A stretch of DNA of 58,510 nt, taken from positions 137,079 through 195,588 of the forward strand of contig JBNGIO010006249.1 of NCBI GenBank assembly GCA_049999805.1, written 5' to 3'. A program made the position numbers and the translations under genes. The notes under the pieces were generated by a model. That model did no database searches, was not told the origin of the DNA, and saw nothing but the letters and a program-made list of their open reading frames with translations. Source of the stretch: Folioceros fuciformis. Its lineage: Eukaryota > Anthocerotophyta > Anthocerotopsida > Anthocerotales. Positions within the stretch are counted from its first letter, which is position 1; each line of letters starts with the position of its first letter. This document shows positions 22,163 through 32,715 of this stretch, in pieces.

Positions 22163-23629
22163 CTATGCGACACAAACATTGACATATTCACCTCTCACAC
22201 TCGATTTGCCGTACCCCGGTGAGCAATGAAACCCTGTGCAAGTTCGGCTCTTCCGGAACATTGTTCCTTTCAAACTGTGGTCCCCGAGTCCTGTACTCAC
22301 CACCGTCGTCGTCATGCACACTGTGGGAATATGGCTCGACCAAACCTGCAGGTTGCTCCACTTCGTCGAAGTCCATTGCCCAAATGTGGTCCCTGTTTGC
22401 TGATATCCTTTCTCTCCTACTCTGCAAATTCCAAATGCGAATGAATCTTGCAAGCTCCTTCCTCATAGTCGGCATGAACGCTGCATGCAAAGAATGGACA
22501 TGCCATGGATTCCTTGTGTCCAGCTCGTTGCTCTCTTGTAAATCTTGCATATGGCCCTTGTACAGAAACCCCCACCTCTCTTTGAGTAACCTCCAGATCA
22601 TCTGCAGCATACCAACACACTCGTGCCCAGCGGCTTATCATCATCTACAAGTTTCCACGGTTTGCAACTTCTGCCTCCCCAACACACCTCACTTGCCTAC
22701 ACAACGGGAAGCTCCATTTCCTTGTCACGTTAGTACTTTCCTCCTTACCTCATTCTGCACGGCCCCCTGATGACGTTGCTCCATGGTCTCGGCCTGACGA
22801 AGTCTGCCTCCACCAGGTTGTACTCGGTTGCAAAGTTAGGCTGGATGCGCTGAGGGTGACCAAACCTGTGCATGGTCCCTAGGTAAGCATTATAAATCGT
22901 CTCTGCACTCTTGTTGTCCGATAGCACCACCCACGTCACGTAGTGGGTGGTGCTATCCATGGCTACATGTACCCACATATTGAACATATTCATCTCCTCG
23001 TAGGCTGCAGCCGGAGCCACGGTCAGCGACCATCTATCAGCTCAAACTCTCATTCTTGCACGCAATAGCCATTATCATTGGCACTCACATTCCATGTGCC
23101 ACATCACCCGTCGTCTTGTACGCATTGCCATTGCATCCGGTTGCAAGGCATGCAAGGCAGCCGAGATTTTCCGCCTTGGCACGATGAACCCCGCATCGAG
23201 CAATGCAGCCTTCACGAATTCCACCCCCCATGTCACCCCATGCCTGGTGATGGGAATGTGCTCTAGTACGAGGGAAGCCACTGCCTCCACCGTCAACTGC
23301 TGCCCAGCATATGCACCAGTCCACCCTGGACAAGCGGGTAGCCATCTCCTCAACGTCCTTGCTGAACAGCCGAGCTCTGTAGCCAAGTCCTTCATTGTCC
23401 TTCTGGCTTGCCTTGTCCCCAAAGCAATTTCTTGCAATGTGGCCAAAGGGAGTGGGCATCCTTGCCGTCGATGCCTCCTCTCCCCTCCCCACTCACCCTC
23501 CACACTCTCTTCATTGGACTCCACCGATTCCTCCGCTCCTATCAAGGGCTCCATTTTATTCCTCCCTCTCCCTCTCCCTCTCCCTCCCACGACACACTCC
23601 TTCCCCTCTGCCGTACGCAACCTCCGCAC
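22163..23629 (-). pseudogene. Decayed DDE-integrase transposon gene (Ginger-like / 'integrase core' family)
   Basis: Three collinear minus-strand pieces. 23629-23075 has a helix-turn-helix block (LATELGCSARTLRRWLP) followed by GVTWGVEFVKAALLDAGF and a degenerate RRRVMWHMEC, where functional relatives have a '..LWHxDGxHKL' strand. 23020-22745 has WVHVAMDSTTHYVTWVVLSD, then NKSAETIYNAYLGTMHRFGHPQRI, which aligns with the integrase core 'HGxIDGYSR...NxNxAxTVxxxFxxxxxxxGxPxxVRxDxG'. 22610-22163 (ERWGFLYKGHMQDLQ; NPWHVHSLHAAFMPTMRKEL; WNLQSRR) corresponds to the conserved C-terminal block of the same proteins. Stops between the blocks, and Asn replacing the expected second Asp region (IQPNFATEYN), indicate inactivation. 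No terminal repeats were identified. Confidence 0.65.
23560..23600. repeat. CT-rich simple repeat (CTCCCT)n
   Basis: Five to six copies of a C(T)CCCTCT hexamer-like unit sit inside the transposase remnant. Confidence 0.75.
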
Positions 23630-23956
23630 CGCCCCCCCGCTATCGTCGCGCGTACTTTGGCAGCCAACGACCCACCCTCGCTCTCGTGGTTGTCTTGACG
23701 GCTACGAGCTGCTGCACAATGGATGGGATGCAGCGCTGTGCTCGGGTCCGGGTACTTGAGTCTCGCGCCTGCTAGCATTTGTGTGCGCGTTCCGTTCATT
23801 CCAATCAGAGATTCGGAAATTTCCATCCCATTTTGTGAGCACTATCGTTGGCCTGCGATCCCAACTGCCCCCCCCTTCGACTGGGGGGAAGTGTCCCGAC
23901 AACTGTCGTTTGGCCGACTGTCGGAATTTGTGCTTTACAGTTCTTGTTTTCCACTA

Positions 23957-24028
23957 CAGCCCGAGCTTGCTGGTCAGCCCGAGCTTGCTGGTCAGCCCGA
24001 GTTTGCTGGATAGCCCGAGCTTGCTGGT
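23957..24028. repeat. 18-bp tandem repeat, 4 copies
   Basis: Unit CAGCCCGAGCTTGCTGGT starts at 23957, 23975, 23993 and 24011 (the third and fourth have one or two changes). On the plus strand the frame is open and would encode a QPELAG hexapeptide repeat, but no gene context supports translation. The flanks 23630-23956 and 24029-24548 hold no gene I can support. Confidence 0.9.
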
Positions 24029-24548
24029 TCGCAATGTGAGTCTATGAGAAGACGGGTACACGTCCCTGGCTCCTAGCAACGGGAGAACTGGTGAAGGACA
24101 GGTATCCATCTCCACACGCAGGTGCGCTACTCCATCGCCGTGGTCTAACCATCAAGAGCTCGCGATCGGGAGCGTGGTCAGTGAAAATGCGTGACTGGTA
24201 CGCAACTGTGCAGGGCAGACCGGACTCTGCATCCAGCACGAGGTAAACTCGAAGGCTTGCACTGGCACCAATCTGCGGATACTGCTAGTTGCTCTAGCCA
24301 AACTGTCACATCAATCGCACTCCCAACAGCTTCTACGAACGGTCAGAAGAGTACGTGTGTGTGGAGTTGGGCTGTAGGATTTGAAATTCTTGTGGAGTTT
24401 CGGTTTGAAGTGATGCAAGAAGTGTGGAATATATGGATATCTCGAAAATCATCTGCTTTCCAGGAGATGGTGTCAGCTCTGCCCCGGCTCCGATAACTAT
24501 GTTCCCTCTCGTGTAGGGCCATATAGTTTTGCCGTGTTTGCAGACTTC

Positions 24549-27543
24549 TCACCAATCAGATTCTTCCTCATCCAGATGAGCACTTAGCTCTCGGAGCAAT
24601 GCATTTACGTCTAGGTGTTGGTGCCTGTGGTCGCTTGCAAGGAAAGTATGCACCTGCTGGTCATGCTCAATCCAGGACTGGCCAGGCAGTTTCCAAGCAC
24701 CTACATCTTGTCTCAACTCGTCAATTTCGTTTGCCTTGTCCCACATGCTCGCTTGAGCATAAATGTTTGCCATGAGCAGGTAAGGCGCGGCTTGTTGTGG
24801 CTGTAGCGCCATAGCACCATCAAAAGCGCGCCTCCCCAGTACCACATTACCGTGTTTTCGGCAGGCACTCAGCAGACACAACCAAACAGACAGATCGGGC
24901 TGCATTGGCATTTGCGAGAGCAAACACTCTGCCTCGTCGAACAATCCTGCACGTCCGACGAGATCAATCATACAAGCATAATGCTCCTGCTCTGCAAGGA
25001 TGCTGTGGTCTCTGGTCATTTTGGAGAAGTACTCGAGTCCTTTCTCCACCATGCCAGCATGACTGCATGCCGACAGAAGTGCAAGGAAGGTGACCCCGTC
25101 TGGTTCCACACCGGCGACACGCATGTCCTCGAATAGCTTCGTGCTCAGTTGTAAACAACCTGACCGTGCATACCCAGCAATGAGTGCAGTCCATGATGCC
25201 ACATCGGGCTGCGAGACTGAATCAAAAACACGCTGAGCATCTACCATGCTTCCACACTTGCTGTAGGCGTGTATCAGGCTGCACGTCACAGGGGGACTAC
25301 GAAGGAGTCCATTTGCGGCGATACTCTTATGCGCCTGCACGCACATAGCGAGGGCTCCTCTCCTGCTGCACTGATCCAAGACACAGCGAAATGTAGCCTC
25401 GTCCCCCTGCACACCTTGTGCTTCCATCTGGGAGTACAGTTGCAGGGCCTTGTCTCCATGCTGTAGCTGAGAATAAGCTGCCATTAGGGCAGTCCATGGC
25501 ACCACGTTGCCCTGAGGAAGGGTGCTGAAGACCTGTTCAGCATCCTTGATACTCCCGCACCTTGCATAGAAGCCCACCAGCGTGCTACCTACATACACAT
25601 CCGTTTCCAGACCATGTCTGGATACTGAAACATGTACCTCTCTCCCCTTCAGCAGCGATCTGGCCTTTACGTTCTGCCCCTCCATCAGTGAACTCTTCTC
25701 ATTTTCTGCCAGAGTGCAACATGCTTGGATAGCGCTTACAAAGGTGCGTGCATTTGGCCTCACACCCTCTTCTTGCATCTGCCAGAAAACATGCAACGCG
25801 ATCTCTCCTTGGTCGTGTTGGGTGTATGCAGCAAGCATCACATTCCATGATACTACATCACGATGGGGAAGTGTAGTAAACACATGCTGCGCATCACCAA
25901 TGCTCCCACACCTTGCATACATACTCAACAAGTTGTTACCAACAAACACATCTGCTTCAAAACCACTCCTCCCAGCTACAGCCCCAGCATGAACTTCCTT
26001 ACCCTTTCGCAGGGACTCCACCATGATATGCTGACCCTCCACCTCCACACTATCCTCCATATCTGCCATGCTGCTACAAGCTTGGACGGCACTCACAAAC
26101 GTTCGAGCATCTGGCTTCAACCCCTCTGTTTGCATCTGCTGATAAAGCTGCAGGGCCCTCTCTCCTTGGTTTTGCTGAGCATATGCTGCAACCATCGCTG
26201 TCCATGACACCACGTCGCGCTGGGACAAGCTGTCGAACACGTGCTTGGCATCCAAGATGTTCCCACACTTTGCATACATGCTCACCAGAGAGTTGGCCAC
26301 AAACACGTCAGACTCAAATGACTGGCACGTCGCTGCAGCGTGTATCTCCTTCCCCTTCTGCAACGACTCCACCTTGACATTTTGACCGTCGAGCAAAACA
26401 CCTTCCTCCTTCTCCGCAAGAGTGGAGCAGGCTTGGAGAATGCTGACGAAGGTGTGCCCATTTGGCCTCACACCTTCCTCGACTTGCATTCTCCTGTACA
26501 TGTGCAAGGCCTTCTCTCCTTGGTCCAGCTGGGCATATGCTGAAATCATGGCGGTCCATGATACCACATCAGGCTTGGACAATGTGAAGAACACCTGCTC
26601 CGCAGCCCAGATGCTCCCACACTTGGCATACAAGGTAACCAAGGCGTTACCCACATAGGTGTGTGACTCCAGTCCCATAACAGCAACTGTAGCATGGATT
26701 TCCTTCCCTTGCCACAGCGCCTCTCTCTTGACATTCTGCGCATCCGCAAGCGAAGTCGGCTTCTCCTTTTCCGCAAGATTCCCACATGCTTGCAGAGCGC
26801 TGACAAAGGTCCAGGCATCTTGCGTCACACCTTCCTCCTGCATGCGCCAATACATTTGCAACGCCTTCTCTCCTTCATTATGTCGAGCATAAGCAGAGAG
26901 CATGGCATTCCATGACACTCCATCACGCTCCGACAACGTGTCAAAAACGTGCTGCGCATCCACGATGCTGCCACACTTTGCATACATGCTGACCAAACTG
27001 CTCCCCACGAAAACATCTTCTCCAAATCCATGTGCCACAGCAGCAGCATGAATCCGCTTCGCCTCGTCCAGGTCTCGCAACCTGCTGCACGCTTTCAGCA
27101 AGCTCACAAACGTGTACTTGTTAGGCTGAACCCTGTCCAGCAACATACGCTCATAGCACCCCAATGCCTCCTTACAAAGCCCAGCATCGCTGTACCCTGT
27201 GATAATGGCAGTCCAGGAATAAACGCTCCGCCGACTCAAGTTGTGAAACAGGTTCAGCCCATCTCCAAGGCCCCCACAGTTCACGAGCGTGCTCACTGCA
27301 AGGTCACCCAAAATTGTGTCGCAGCCCAACAACCCATGTCTCACCAAATGAGCCTGCACCCATCTTGCATCATCTAAAGCTTTCTTCTTACTGCACGCCT
27401 GCAGCAGGTGCTTATAGAGGTGCACCGAAGGAAGATGGCTGCCATGCTCGTCCACGCGTCGCAGAGCAACGATAACCTTGTCCAGCCGTCCATCCTTACA
27501 CAGGGTGAATAGGTCGGATGTGATGGCTGGCCTGCAAAGCACA
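24549..27543 (-). CDS. Large PLS-class PPR protein with E/E+ tail, no DYW (~1000 aa)
   Basis: Predicted organelle RNA-editing or processing factor. The frame is open from about 27543 to the stop at 24549; the 5' limit is a plausible acceptor (TTTGCAG at about 27539-27533), and no in-frame ATG exists before the repeats, so an upstream exon with the start (and targeting peptide) is missing. About 25 repeats are visible (SMYAKCGSIVDAQHVFDTL; RDVVSWTAMVAAYAQQNQG; HVFDSVSQPDVASWTALIAG). The C-terminus is E/E+ (LPGQSWIEHDQQVHTFLASD) and ends EEESDW without a deaminase domain. Four L repeats carry the extra insert of type (D/E)GQNVKVESLQKGKEIH. Tandem paralogue of the gene at 18387-20741. Confidence 0.9.
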
Positions 27544-27896
27544 GGATCATCAGTCTGTCAAGCAGCGCAGATTCCATTTCGCACTTCCGATCCCTCGTGT
27601 GGAAGACAGACGGACCTCTCAGTTTCAGGGCCGTTCACACCACGCAGGTAGGCATCCATCGCCGCTCCTTCAACATTGCCACGTTCTTCAGACCCACGGT
27701 TGGACAACTTGATTTTAGTGACTCATGGCGCCAAAAAGGCATTCGCAAAGCTTGGAATTCGAGTGAAAATTTGACAGAGATGCAACTGTTAATATTCAAG
27801 AATGATTCCACTGAGGGTTGTGCAGGTGTGTGATTCATTCGAGTGTTCAAATAACGGCTCCATTGACTACTACCTTCACAAGCCTGAAACAAGCGA
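27544..27896. other. Spacer between PPR and AARE genes
   Basis: Holds the 3' end region of the acylamino-acid-releasing enzyme transcript and the presumed promoter and first exon of the PPR gene (minus strand). I could not assign the PPR start exon. Confidence 0.4.
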
Positions 27897-30566
27897 TCAG
27901 GAATCCAGGAGGAATCTGGAGAACCAGGCTCCGATATTGGCGAAGCTCTCAAAATCCGACTGGGGCTTATCGATGGCATGGCAATCCTCAGGAAACACGA
28001 TGGTCTTCACCTCCAAACCCCGCTGCCTGAGCGCGTGCACATATTGGAACCCAGTAGACACAGGAACGCGCCGATCTTGAGCGCCTAGCACGAACAGTGT
28101 GGGCACCTTCACGCTCCCCACGTGTGCGATGGGGGAAACCTGGTAGAACCGCGCCAGATCCTTGTCACTCGGAGCATCCGTGTATCCATCCTTCCCTTTC
28201 CTTCCCACAGCCTCCACAAAACACCAATCCGGAATATCCGTAATCCCCACCATGGACGACAGATTCGTCGCGGGATTTCTCACCGCAGCGGTGCGGAACA
28301 ACTCCGGAGCCTGCCCAATCAGATGCGTGGCCAAAAACCCACCATGCGAGCCGCCCAGAACCGCCACCAGCCCGGGATCCGCTAGACCCAGGCCCACGAC
28401 CTGCTGCAGCGCCACCAACACGTCGTCCACGTCCTGCCGCCCGGCCTTCCCCGGCAGGGACTGCAGTGCCGCCTCCCCAAACCCGAGTGACCCCCTGTAG
28501 TTCACGTGCAGCAGGTTGAACCCCAGCCCAGACAGAAATGCAGACGTCCTGGAGAATCCCGTAGTAGAGACCGAATGCGGCCCTCCATGCAGCACTAGAA
28601 TCAAAGGTCTCGGCCCCGCCTTCCCCTTCCTGTCCTCCCGCTCCCTCTCCTCCTCCAGATCCCTCTCCACAAAAATCGACTCCCCAGCTCCTCCCGGAAG
28701 CTGCAGGATTCGGAAGGAGATGGAGCTCAGCGTCTTCTCCACAACCTCCTCCACCGAGAGCTGAGGCGCTGACACATCAATCCACTGCCATTTCCCCTTC
28801 TCCTCTTCCCCATCTTCCCCTCTGAACCCTAACTTCAGCACCGGAGGGGAAGCCGGCGAGCTCGCCGCAGCAATCACCCACTGCCGGTGCACCCCCAGCA
28901 GGCTCCAAGACCATGTAGAATCCCCCGGGCTGATCCTCTCCACCTCCCCAGACTCCACGTCCACCGCCAGGATCACTTGCGTGCTCCGCCACGGCGACGA
29001 CAGCACGAGAAGATGAGACGCCTTGGTGCTGCGAGACGTCTCAAGCCAGGGCCTGGCAACAAACCCAAGACAGTAAAGTCCAGGAAATGCGCCTTCTTCA
29101 CTTTCTTGTACCACCGGAACCAGCACTCTCGCCTTGGATCTGGCCTTCCCGTCCTCGGGGGCCACGGGGGGCCATGCCAAGGAGTGGAGTGATGTACTGG
29201 AACAATGAACGCCGGTATCCACCGCGCTCTGCGCACTCAAGAAGCATAGACTGCTTCCATCCGGGGTGAAGGAGGGTGAGAATGCGCTAGACAGCGAGTC
29301 TGTAAGGCGCACTAAGCCCACATCAACATCATTATGCTCTGCTTCCGCTGCGTTTCCTTCTGCTTCAGCCTCATCGTCTGCCTCAACCTGCACCTTAGGG
29401 GCCCGGATGGTGTACAACGCACATGGCCTGTTGTAGCAATATTTCATGCCCAGCTGCCTTGGCGTGTTGAAATTGGTGGATTCCCGGGGCCAGCCGACGA
29501 AGACGAGCGATTCCTCGACGTCTTGTGCGTGGCCAGCGCGCGGAGCCCAGACCACCTGCCCAACCGAAAGGTCGGCCGGGATGCCAGGCACCTCGCGGAC
29601 ATGGCCCGACCCGATGGATGCGACGAAAAGCGCAGGGCGGCGCTTGCCGGTGTAGGATTCCCCCCAATCTTCCGTCCAGTCGCCCTGGCCTTTCCATGCG
29701 CCCGGGTCGGTCTCGGCGCCCCCTCCGAAAACCGGACGCGGCACGGAGGATGCCGGACCTTCAGCTATGTAGGCGACGCGGTCCTCCTGCGGGCTCCATG
29801 CCACGCCCTCGAACCAGCCGTCGGTGTAAACAGAACCATGCAGGGCGGCGCCCACCGGTAGGTCCTGCAGCAGGCGGCCGCGACCCCAAATCTCCAGTGT
29901 GGTAGTGGTCGCCGACCCCTGGTCTTCCGGCTTCCGGACCACAAGCAGCTTGGTGCCGGACGGGGACGGCGCCAGTAGCGAGGCGCCGCAGAGTTCCACG
30001 GGGAACGGCGACCATCGCTGCTCCTGCGGGCGGGAGGCGGCGTCCGGGAGGAACACGCTGCTCACAAAGGTCCGCTTGACGTTGGCGCGGAGGTTTGGCT
30101 GGTTGAAGGAGACTAGGAGGTCGAGGCTCCCCGGCGCCCCCGCCGCCGTGCTCACCCAAGCCTTCTCCAGCAGCGGCACGTCGTACCACGGTTGCAGCTG
30201 CTCGGCCGCCTTCCCGAGCTCCCTGTCCGCCTTCCCCTTGCGCGTTGGCTTGCCTGGTGACATTTCCGCTCCTTGACTCCACACGCCCGCGGCTATGGCG
30301 GCCGTGGCGTTGGCGACAAACGGCATCTGGCTTCCCGGATCCCAATCTTCTTCCTCAAGGCAGACTCGCCTCCATTTCTGTCCACGTTCACCGAACTGGC
30401 CCGACTCGTGCGGTGAAACACGGAGGGAGAAAGTACGAGACGTCTCGTTTGGGTCTGCATCCGGGTCAGGAGTTTCCCCTCCTTGTCTCCTTTGCTGCTG
30501 TGGCCGTTGCCGTGGATGATGTCCTACTTCCTCTGCCGGCTGTTTCCCGTGTTCGTCGTTTGGCAT
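27897..30566 (-). CDS. AARE: Acylamino-acid-releasing enzyme (acylpeptide hydrolase), intronless, 889 aa
   Basis: Serine peptidase of family S9C; removes N-acylated amino acids from peptides and helps degrade oxidised proteins in plant cytosol and chloroplast. One uninterrupted frame from ATG 30566 to the stop at 27897. N-terminal ~100 residues are Pro/Arg/Glu-rich, longer than usual and possibly partly targeting sequence. A beta-propeller part follows (HGSVYTDGWFEGVAWSP; GMKYCYNRPCALYTIR; FTPDGSSLCFLSAQSAVD). The C-terminal alpha/beta-hydrolase has LVLHGGPHSVS, NYRGSLGFGE, the nucleophile in GGSHGG (about Ser740), Asp in LGAQDRRVP (about 831) and His in EDCHAID (about 863). All catalytic residues are present. 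The gene is GC-rich and lacks introns although nearly every neighbour is split. Confidence 0.95.
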   Translation of the reverse strand: MPNDEHGKQPAEEVGHHPRQRPQQQRRQGGETPDPDADPNETSRTFSLRVSPHESGQFGERGQKWRRVCLEEEDWDPGSQMPFVANATAAIAAGVWSQGAEMSPGKPTRKGKADRELGKAAEQLQPWYDVPLLEKAWVSTAAGAPGSLDLLVSFNQPNLRANVKRTFVSSVFLPDAASRPQEQRWSPFPVELCGASLLAPSPSGTKLLVVRKPEDQGSATTTTLEIWGRGRLLQDLPVGAALHGSVYTDGWFEGVAWSPQEDRVAYIAEGPASSVPRPVFGGGAETDPGAWKGQGDWTEDWGESYTGKRRPALFVASIGSGHVREVPGIPADLSVGQVVWAPRAGHAQDVEESLVFVGWPRESTNFNTPRQLGMKYCYNRPCALYTIRAPKVQVEADDEAEAEGNAAEAEHNDVDVGLVRLTDSLSSAFSPSFTPDGSSLCFLSAQSAVDTGVHCSSTSLHSLAWPPVAPEDGKARSKARVLVPVVQESEEGAFPGLYCLGFVARPWLETSRSTKASHLLVLSSPWRSTQVILAVDVESGEVERISPGDSTWSWSLLGVHRQWVIAAASSPASPPVLKLGFRGEDGEEEKGKWQWIDVSAPQLSVEEVVEKTLSSISFRILQLPGGAGESIFVERDLEEEREREDRKGKAGPRPLILVLHGGPHSVSTTGFSRTSAFLSGLGFNLLHVNYRGSLGFGEAALQSLPGKAGRQDVDDVLVALQQVVGLGLADPGLVAVLGGSHGGFLATHLIGQAPELFRTAAVRNPATNLSSMVGITDIPDWCFVEAVGRKGKDGYTDAPSDKDLARFYQVSPIAHVGSVKVPTLFVLGAQDRRVPVSTGFQYVHALRQRGLEVKTIVFPEDCHAIDKPQSDFESFANIGAWFSRFLLDS

Positions 30567-30604
30567 CTTTTTGCCGTGTGCTTGCAGCGGGTGAGGGTTG
30601 GGGT

Positions 30605-31263
30605 TACATCCACTCGGGTGGCCGTCCTTCCTTCTTCTCGTTCACTTTGAATTCCATCTGCAGAGCGAGCGGCTGGGTAGGTGGGTGGATTCGAGTATGG
30701 CATTGTGTGATTGTGCTTTTGGTTTGATTCTGAAAGCCGCTCACCTCGGATAGAATCCTTCTAGCGTCCCAAAACACATCTTCCTCCACAACCTGGTCAC
30801 AGAGGGAGACGGACGAGAGCACGAACCGTCTTGATAGCGTGGAGTTTGCAGACCACGACTCTCACTCAAGGGAAGGAGTAATTCTCGCCTGACCTCAGAA
30901 TCTGGCGAAAGCGATGCTATCAAGGGCCTTAGATCAATGTCCTCGTCCTGCTCGTCAAGGATGTCATCCACAATCAGTGCCCCAACCTTCTGACAACGCC
31001 TTGATCGACACAGCAAAGCAAATAAACTTACATGGAAAAGGGGAAACTTGAAGGGCAGGGCGGCATCAAGCTCCTCTATGGTAGGCAGTTTACTGTCTCC
31101 GAAAATCATCGGGTGTGCAGCCTGCTAGAAATGGGAAGCATCGGTTTCGGATTTCATCACCTACATTAGGATGACGCAGACATGGGAAACCGAAGGCTAC
31201 CTCGAAAGAGTCGGCAACATCTAACTCATCCAGTTCCACGATTTCTTGAGTCTCTGTTGCCAT
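30605..31263 (-). CDS. Small acidic conserved-looking protein, 116 aa, five phase-0 exons
   Basis: Exons 31263-31201, 31121-31032, 30989-30894, 30792-30745, 30658-30605 (63, 90, 96, 48, 54 nt), every intron phase 0 with good GT-AG ends. The protein begins MATETQEIVELDELDVADSF, contains KLPTIEELDAALPF, GALIVDDILDEQDEDIDLRP and EDVFWDARRILSE, and ends EKKEGRPPEWM. It is strongly acidic, probably helical, with no signal peptide, membrane span or metal-binding motif. I do not recognise the family. Its stop is only 38 bases upstream of the AARE start on the same strand, so its 3' UTR must overlap the AARE leader. The plausibility of the model rests on phase agreement. Confidence 0.65.
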
Positions 31264-32187
31264 GATAAACAAGAACAGTGAAACACAATCTTGATATGAC
31301 ACTCGACTGCAGCGGCACCAGGGTGGTGAGGTTTGAAGTTTTCTACCATCCTCCTCCGCGTGCTTCTTCCGATCGGGCACCAATCTCTGTCGCCGCCCAG
31401 GGCCTGGAGCCGGAGGTGCCGACTTGCTCCCTTCCACCCCCGCTTCCGAGCACTGATAGGAGCCCCATCCGACCTTGGAGGTGCGCGGTGCCGAATCCTG
31501 CACAACAACCGCTCCCGATCAAACCTGCCAAACGCGAGTAGGAGCACGAATGTGGGCACTCACGACGCTGTGGCTTTCCGGTTCCTCGATGATTTCTTCA
31601 TGTCCTGCCATCCCCGTCCTTCAACGGTCCAGGGCACAGAAAACCGGTTGCTGTCATTCACGGATTTCGGCACGTAACACTGCAGTTACGACCCGAGCCT
31701 TTGCTCGTAGCGTTAGGTCTCTCTCCCTCCTCGCCCGCCGTTTTTGAAATTTCATCGCTGCCGATTTTGAATTCGTCTTCTTCTTGCTCCACCGGCAAAG
31801 CGTCTGGAGGTGAGGGAGTTGGTCAGGATCTCTCTCCCCCAGTTTTGTTTCCTCCTTCTTCTTGGTGGGATGCTTATATTCATGCAGCAGTCCGAGCCAT
31901 CCGCCCTGAACGGATTTGCTTCGGTTGCTTCTGCTTCTGTCGTGGATGTTGTAACCCTCTTTCCTCAATGACTGTAGGGTTTGCTGGTCTCAGTGGAGTC
32001 GCCCAACACTGCGGGGATTCCGGATTCCTTCTTCGCGTTGCAACCTTGTTGGTTCAGCGAGATTTGTGGACAGTTCAGGGCAATAAAGGGGGGTGGAGCT
32101 TTGGAACCAGGTGCTCTCCGGTGGCAACCCCAAGCAAGTACTTTCATCCCTTCCAGACAGCTCTCACCGGTAGACAAAGGTTGCGGC
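31264..32187. promoter_or_regulatory. Divergent intergenic region
   Basis: Lies between a minus-strand gene (start 31263) and the plus-strand membrane-protein model. It probably carries both promoters plus 5' leader and perhaps non-coding first exons of the plus-strand gene. One plus-strand stretch (31701-31970) is open without an ATG and contains SSWWDAYIHAAVRAIRPERI then ICFGCFCFCRGCCNP, which looks protein-like and could be an upstream exon of the next gene (donor ACT|GTAGGG near 31974). Confidence 0.4.
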
Positions 32188-32715
32188 ATGCTGGAATGGG
32201 GTAAGGGAAACCCGATGATGGACAGTCTGCAAGAAATGCAAGTCCCGTTGAAGGAACCCGACTGGGATGGCAAGCAGGCTGCTGCTAGTGTAGGGAATTT
32301 AGACAGTCATGTAGAGGTAAATGCAATGCAGGATGCTGTGGTAGAAGAGAACAAGATTGTGTGTTTTGAGAACCAACGGTGGTGCGAAGTGGATTCTAGT
32401 CCGAGGGATGATGGCCATTTAGTACCGGAGCGCAGGGATTGTGATGAGGAGGAAGATGAGGACTCCGACTCAGGCTGTGTTGAACTGGAAGAGGAGGATT
32501 TGAGTCGTGGGGAGCGAGGACTCGGAGCTCTCTGGAGGTGGTCCCTGTGTGCCACCCTCATGTTTGTAGCATGGACTTTCCTAGGTGGTGTTTCCATAGA
32601 GTGCCGGAACCCACTTCCTGATATCCGGGAGAGAGATCCTGTCCAAAGGATCATTCTCACGAGGCGGAGGAGAGCCACTCAACGTAATGCGGCATCCGGA
32701 TCTACTTCTCCATAA
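32188..32715 (+). CDS. Single-span membrane protein of unknown function, ~175 aa
   Basis: ATG at 32188 opens a frame to the TAA at 32715. An acidic N-terminal domain (DEEEDEDSDSGCVELEEED) precedes one hydrophobic segment (WSLCATLMFVAWTFLGGVSI, about residues 118-137). A short basic tail (RRRRATQRNAASG) follows. Charge distribution suggests an acidic cytosolic or stromal face and a basic tail. The frame stays open 5' to about 31981 without ATG, so the true start may be spliced from upstream. No family recognised. Confidence 0.45.
   Translation: MLEWGKGNPMMDSLQEMQVPLKEPDWDGKQAAASVGNLDSHVEVNAMQDAVVEENKIVCFENQRWCEVDSSPRDDGHLVPERRDCDEEEDEDSDSGCVELEEEDLSRGERGLGALWRWSLCATLMFVAWTFLGGVSIECRNPLPDIRERDPVQRIILTRRRRATQRNAASGSTSP

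Noticed and set aside
22219-22770. Plus-strand open frame 183 codons
   Set aside because: Antisense to the transposase C-terminal block; Cys/Ser/His-rich shadow composition.
23957-24028. Coding hexapeptide repeat (QPELAG)n
   Set aside because: Eighteen-base units are open on the plus strand, but the surrounding frame has no gene features and lies in transposon debris.
29334-29861. Plus-strand open frame antisense to AARE
   Set aside because: Arg/Pro-rich shadow of a GC-rich intronless gene; no start context or conserved motif.
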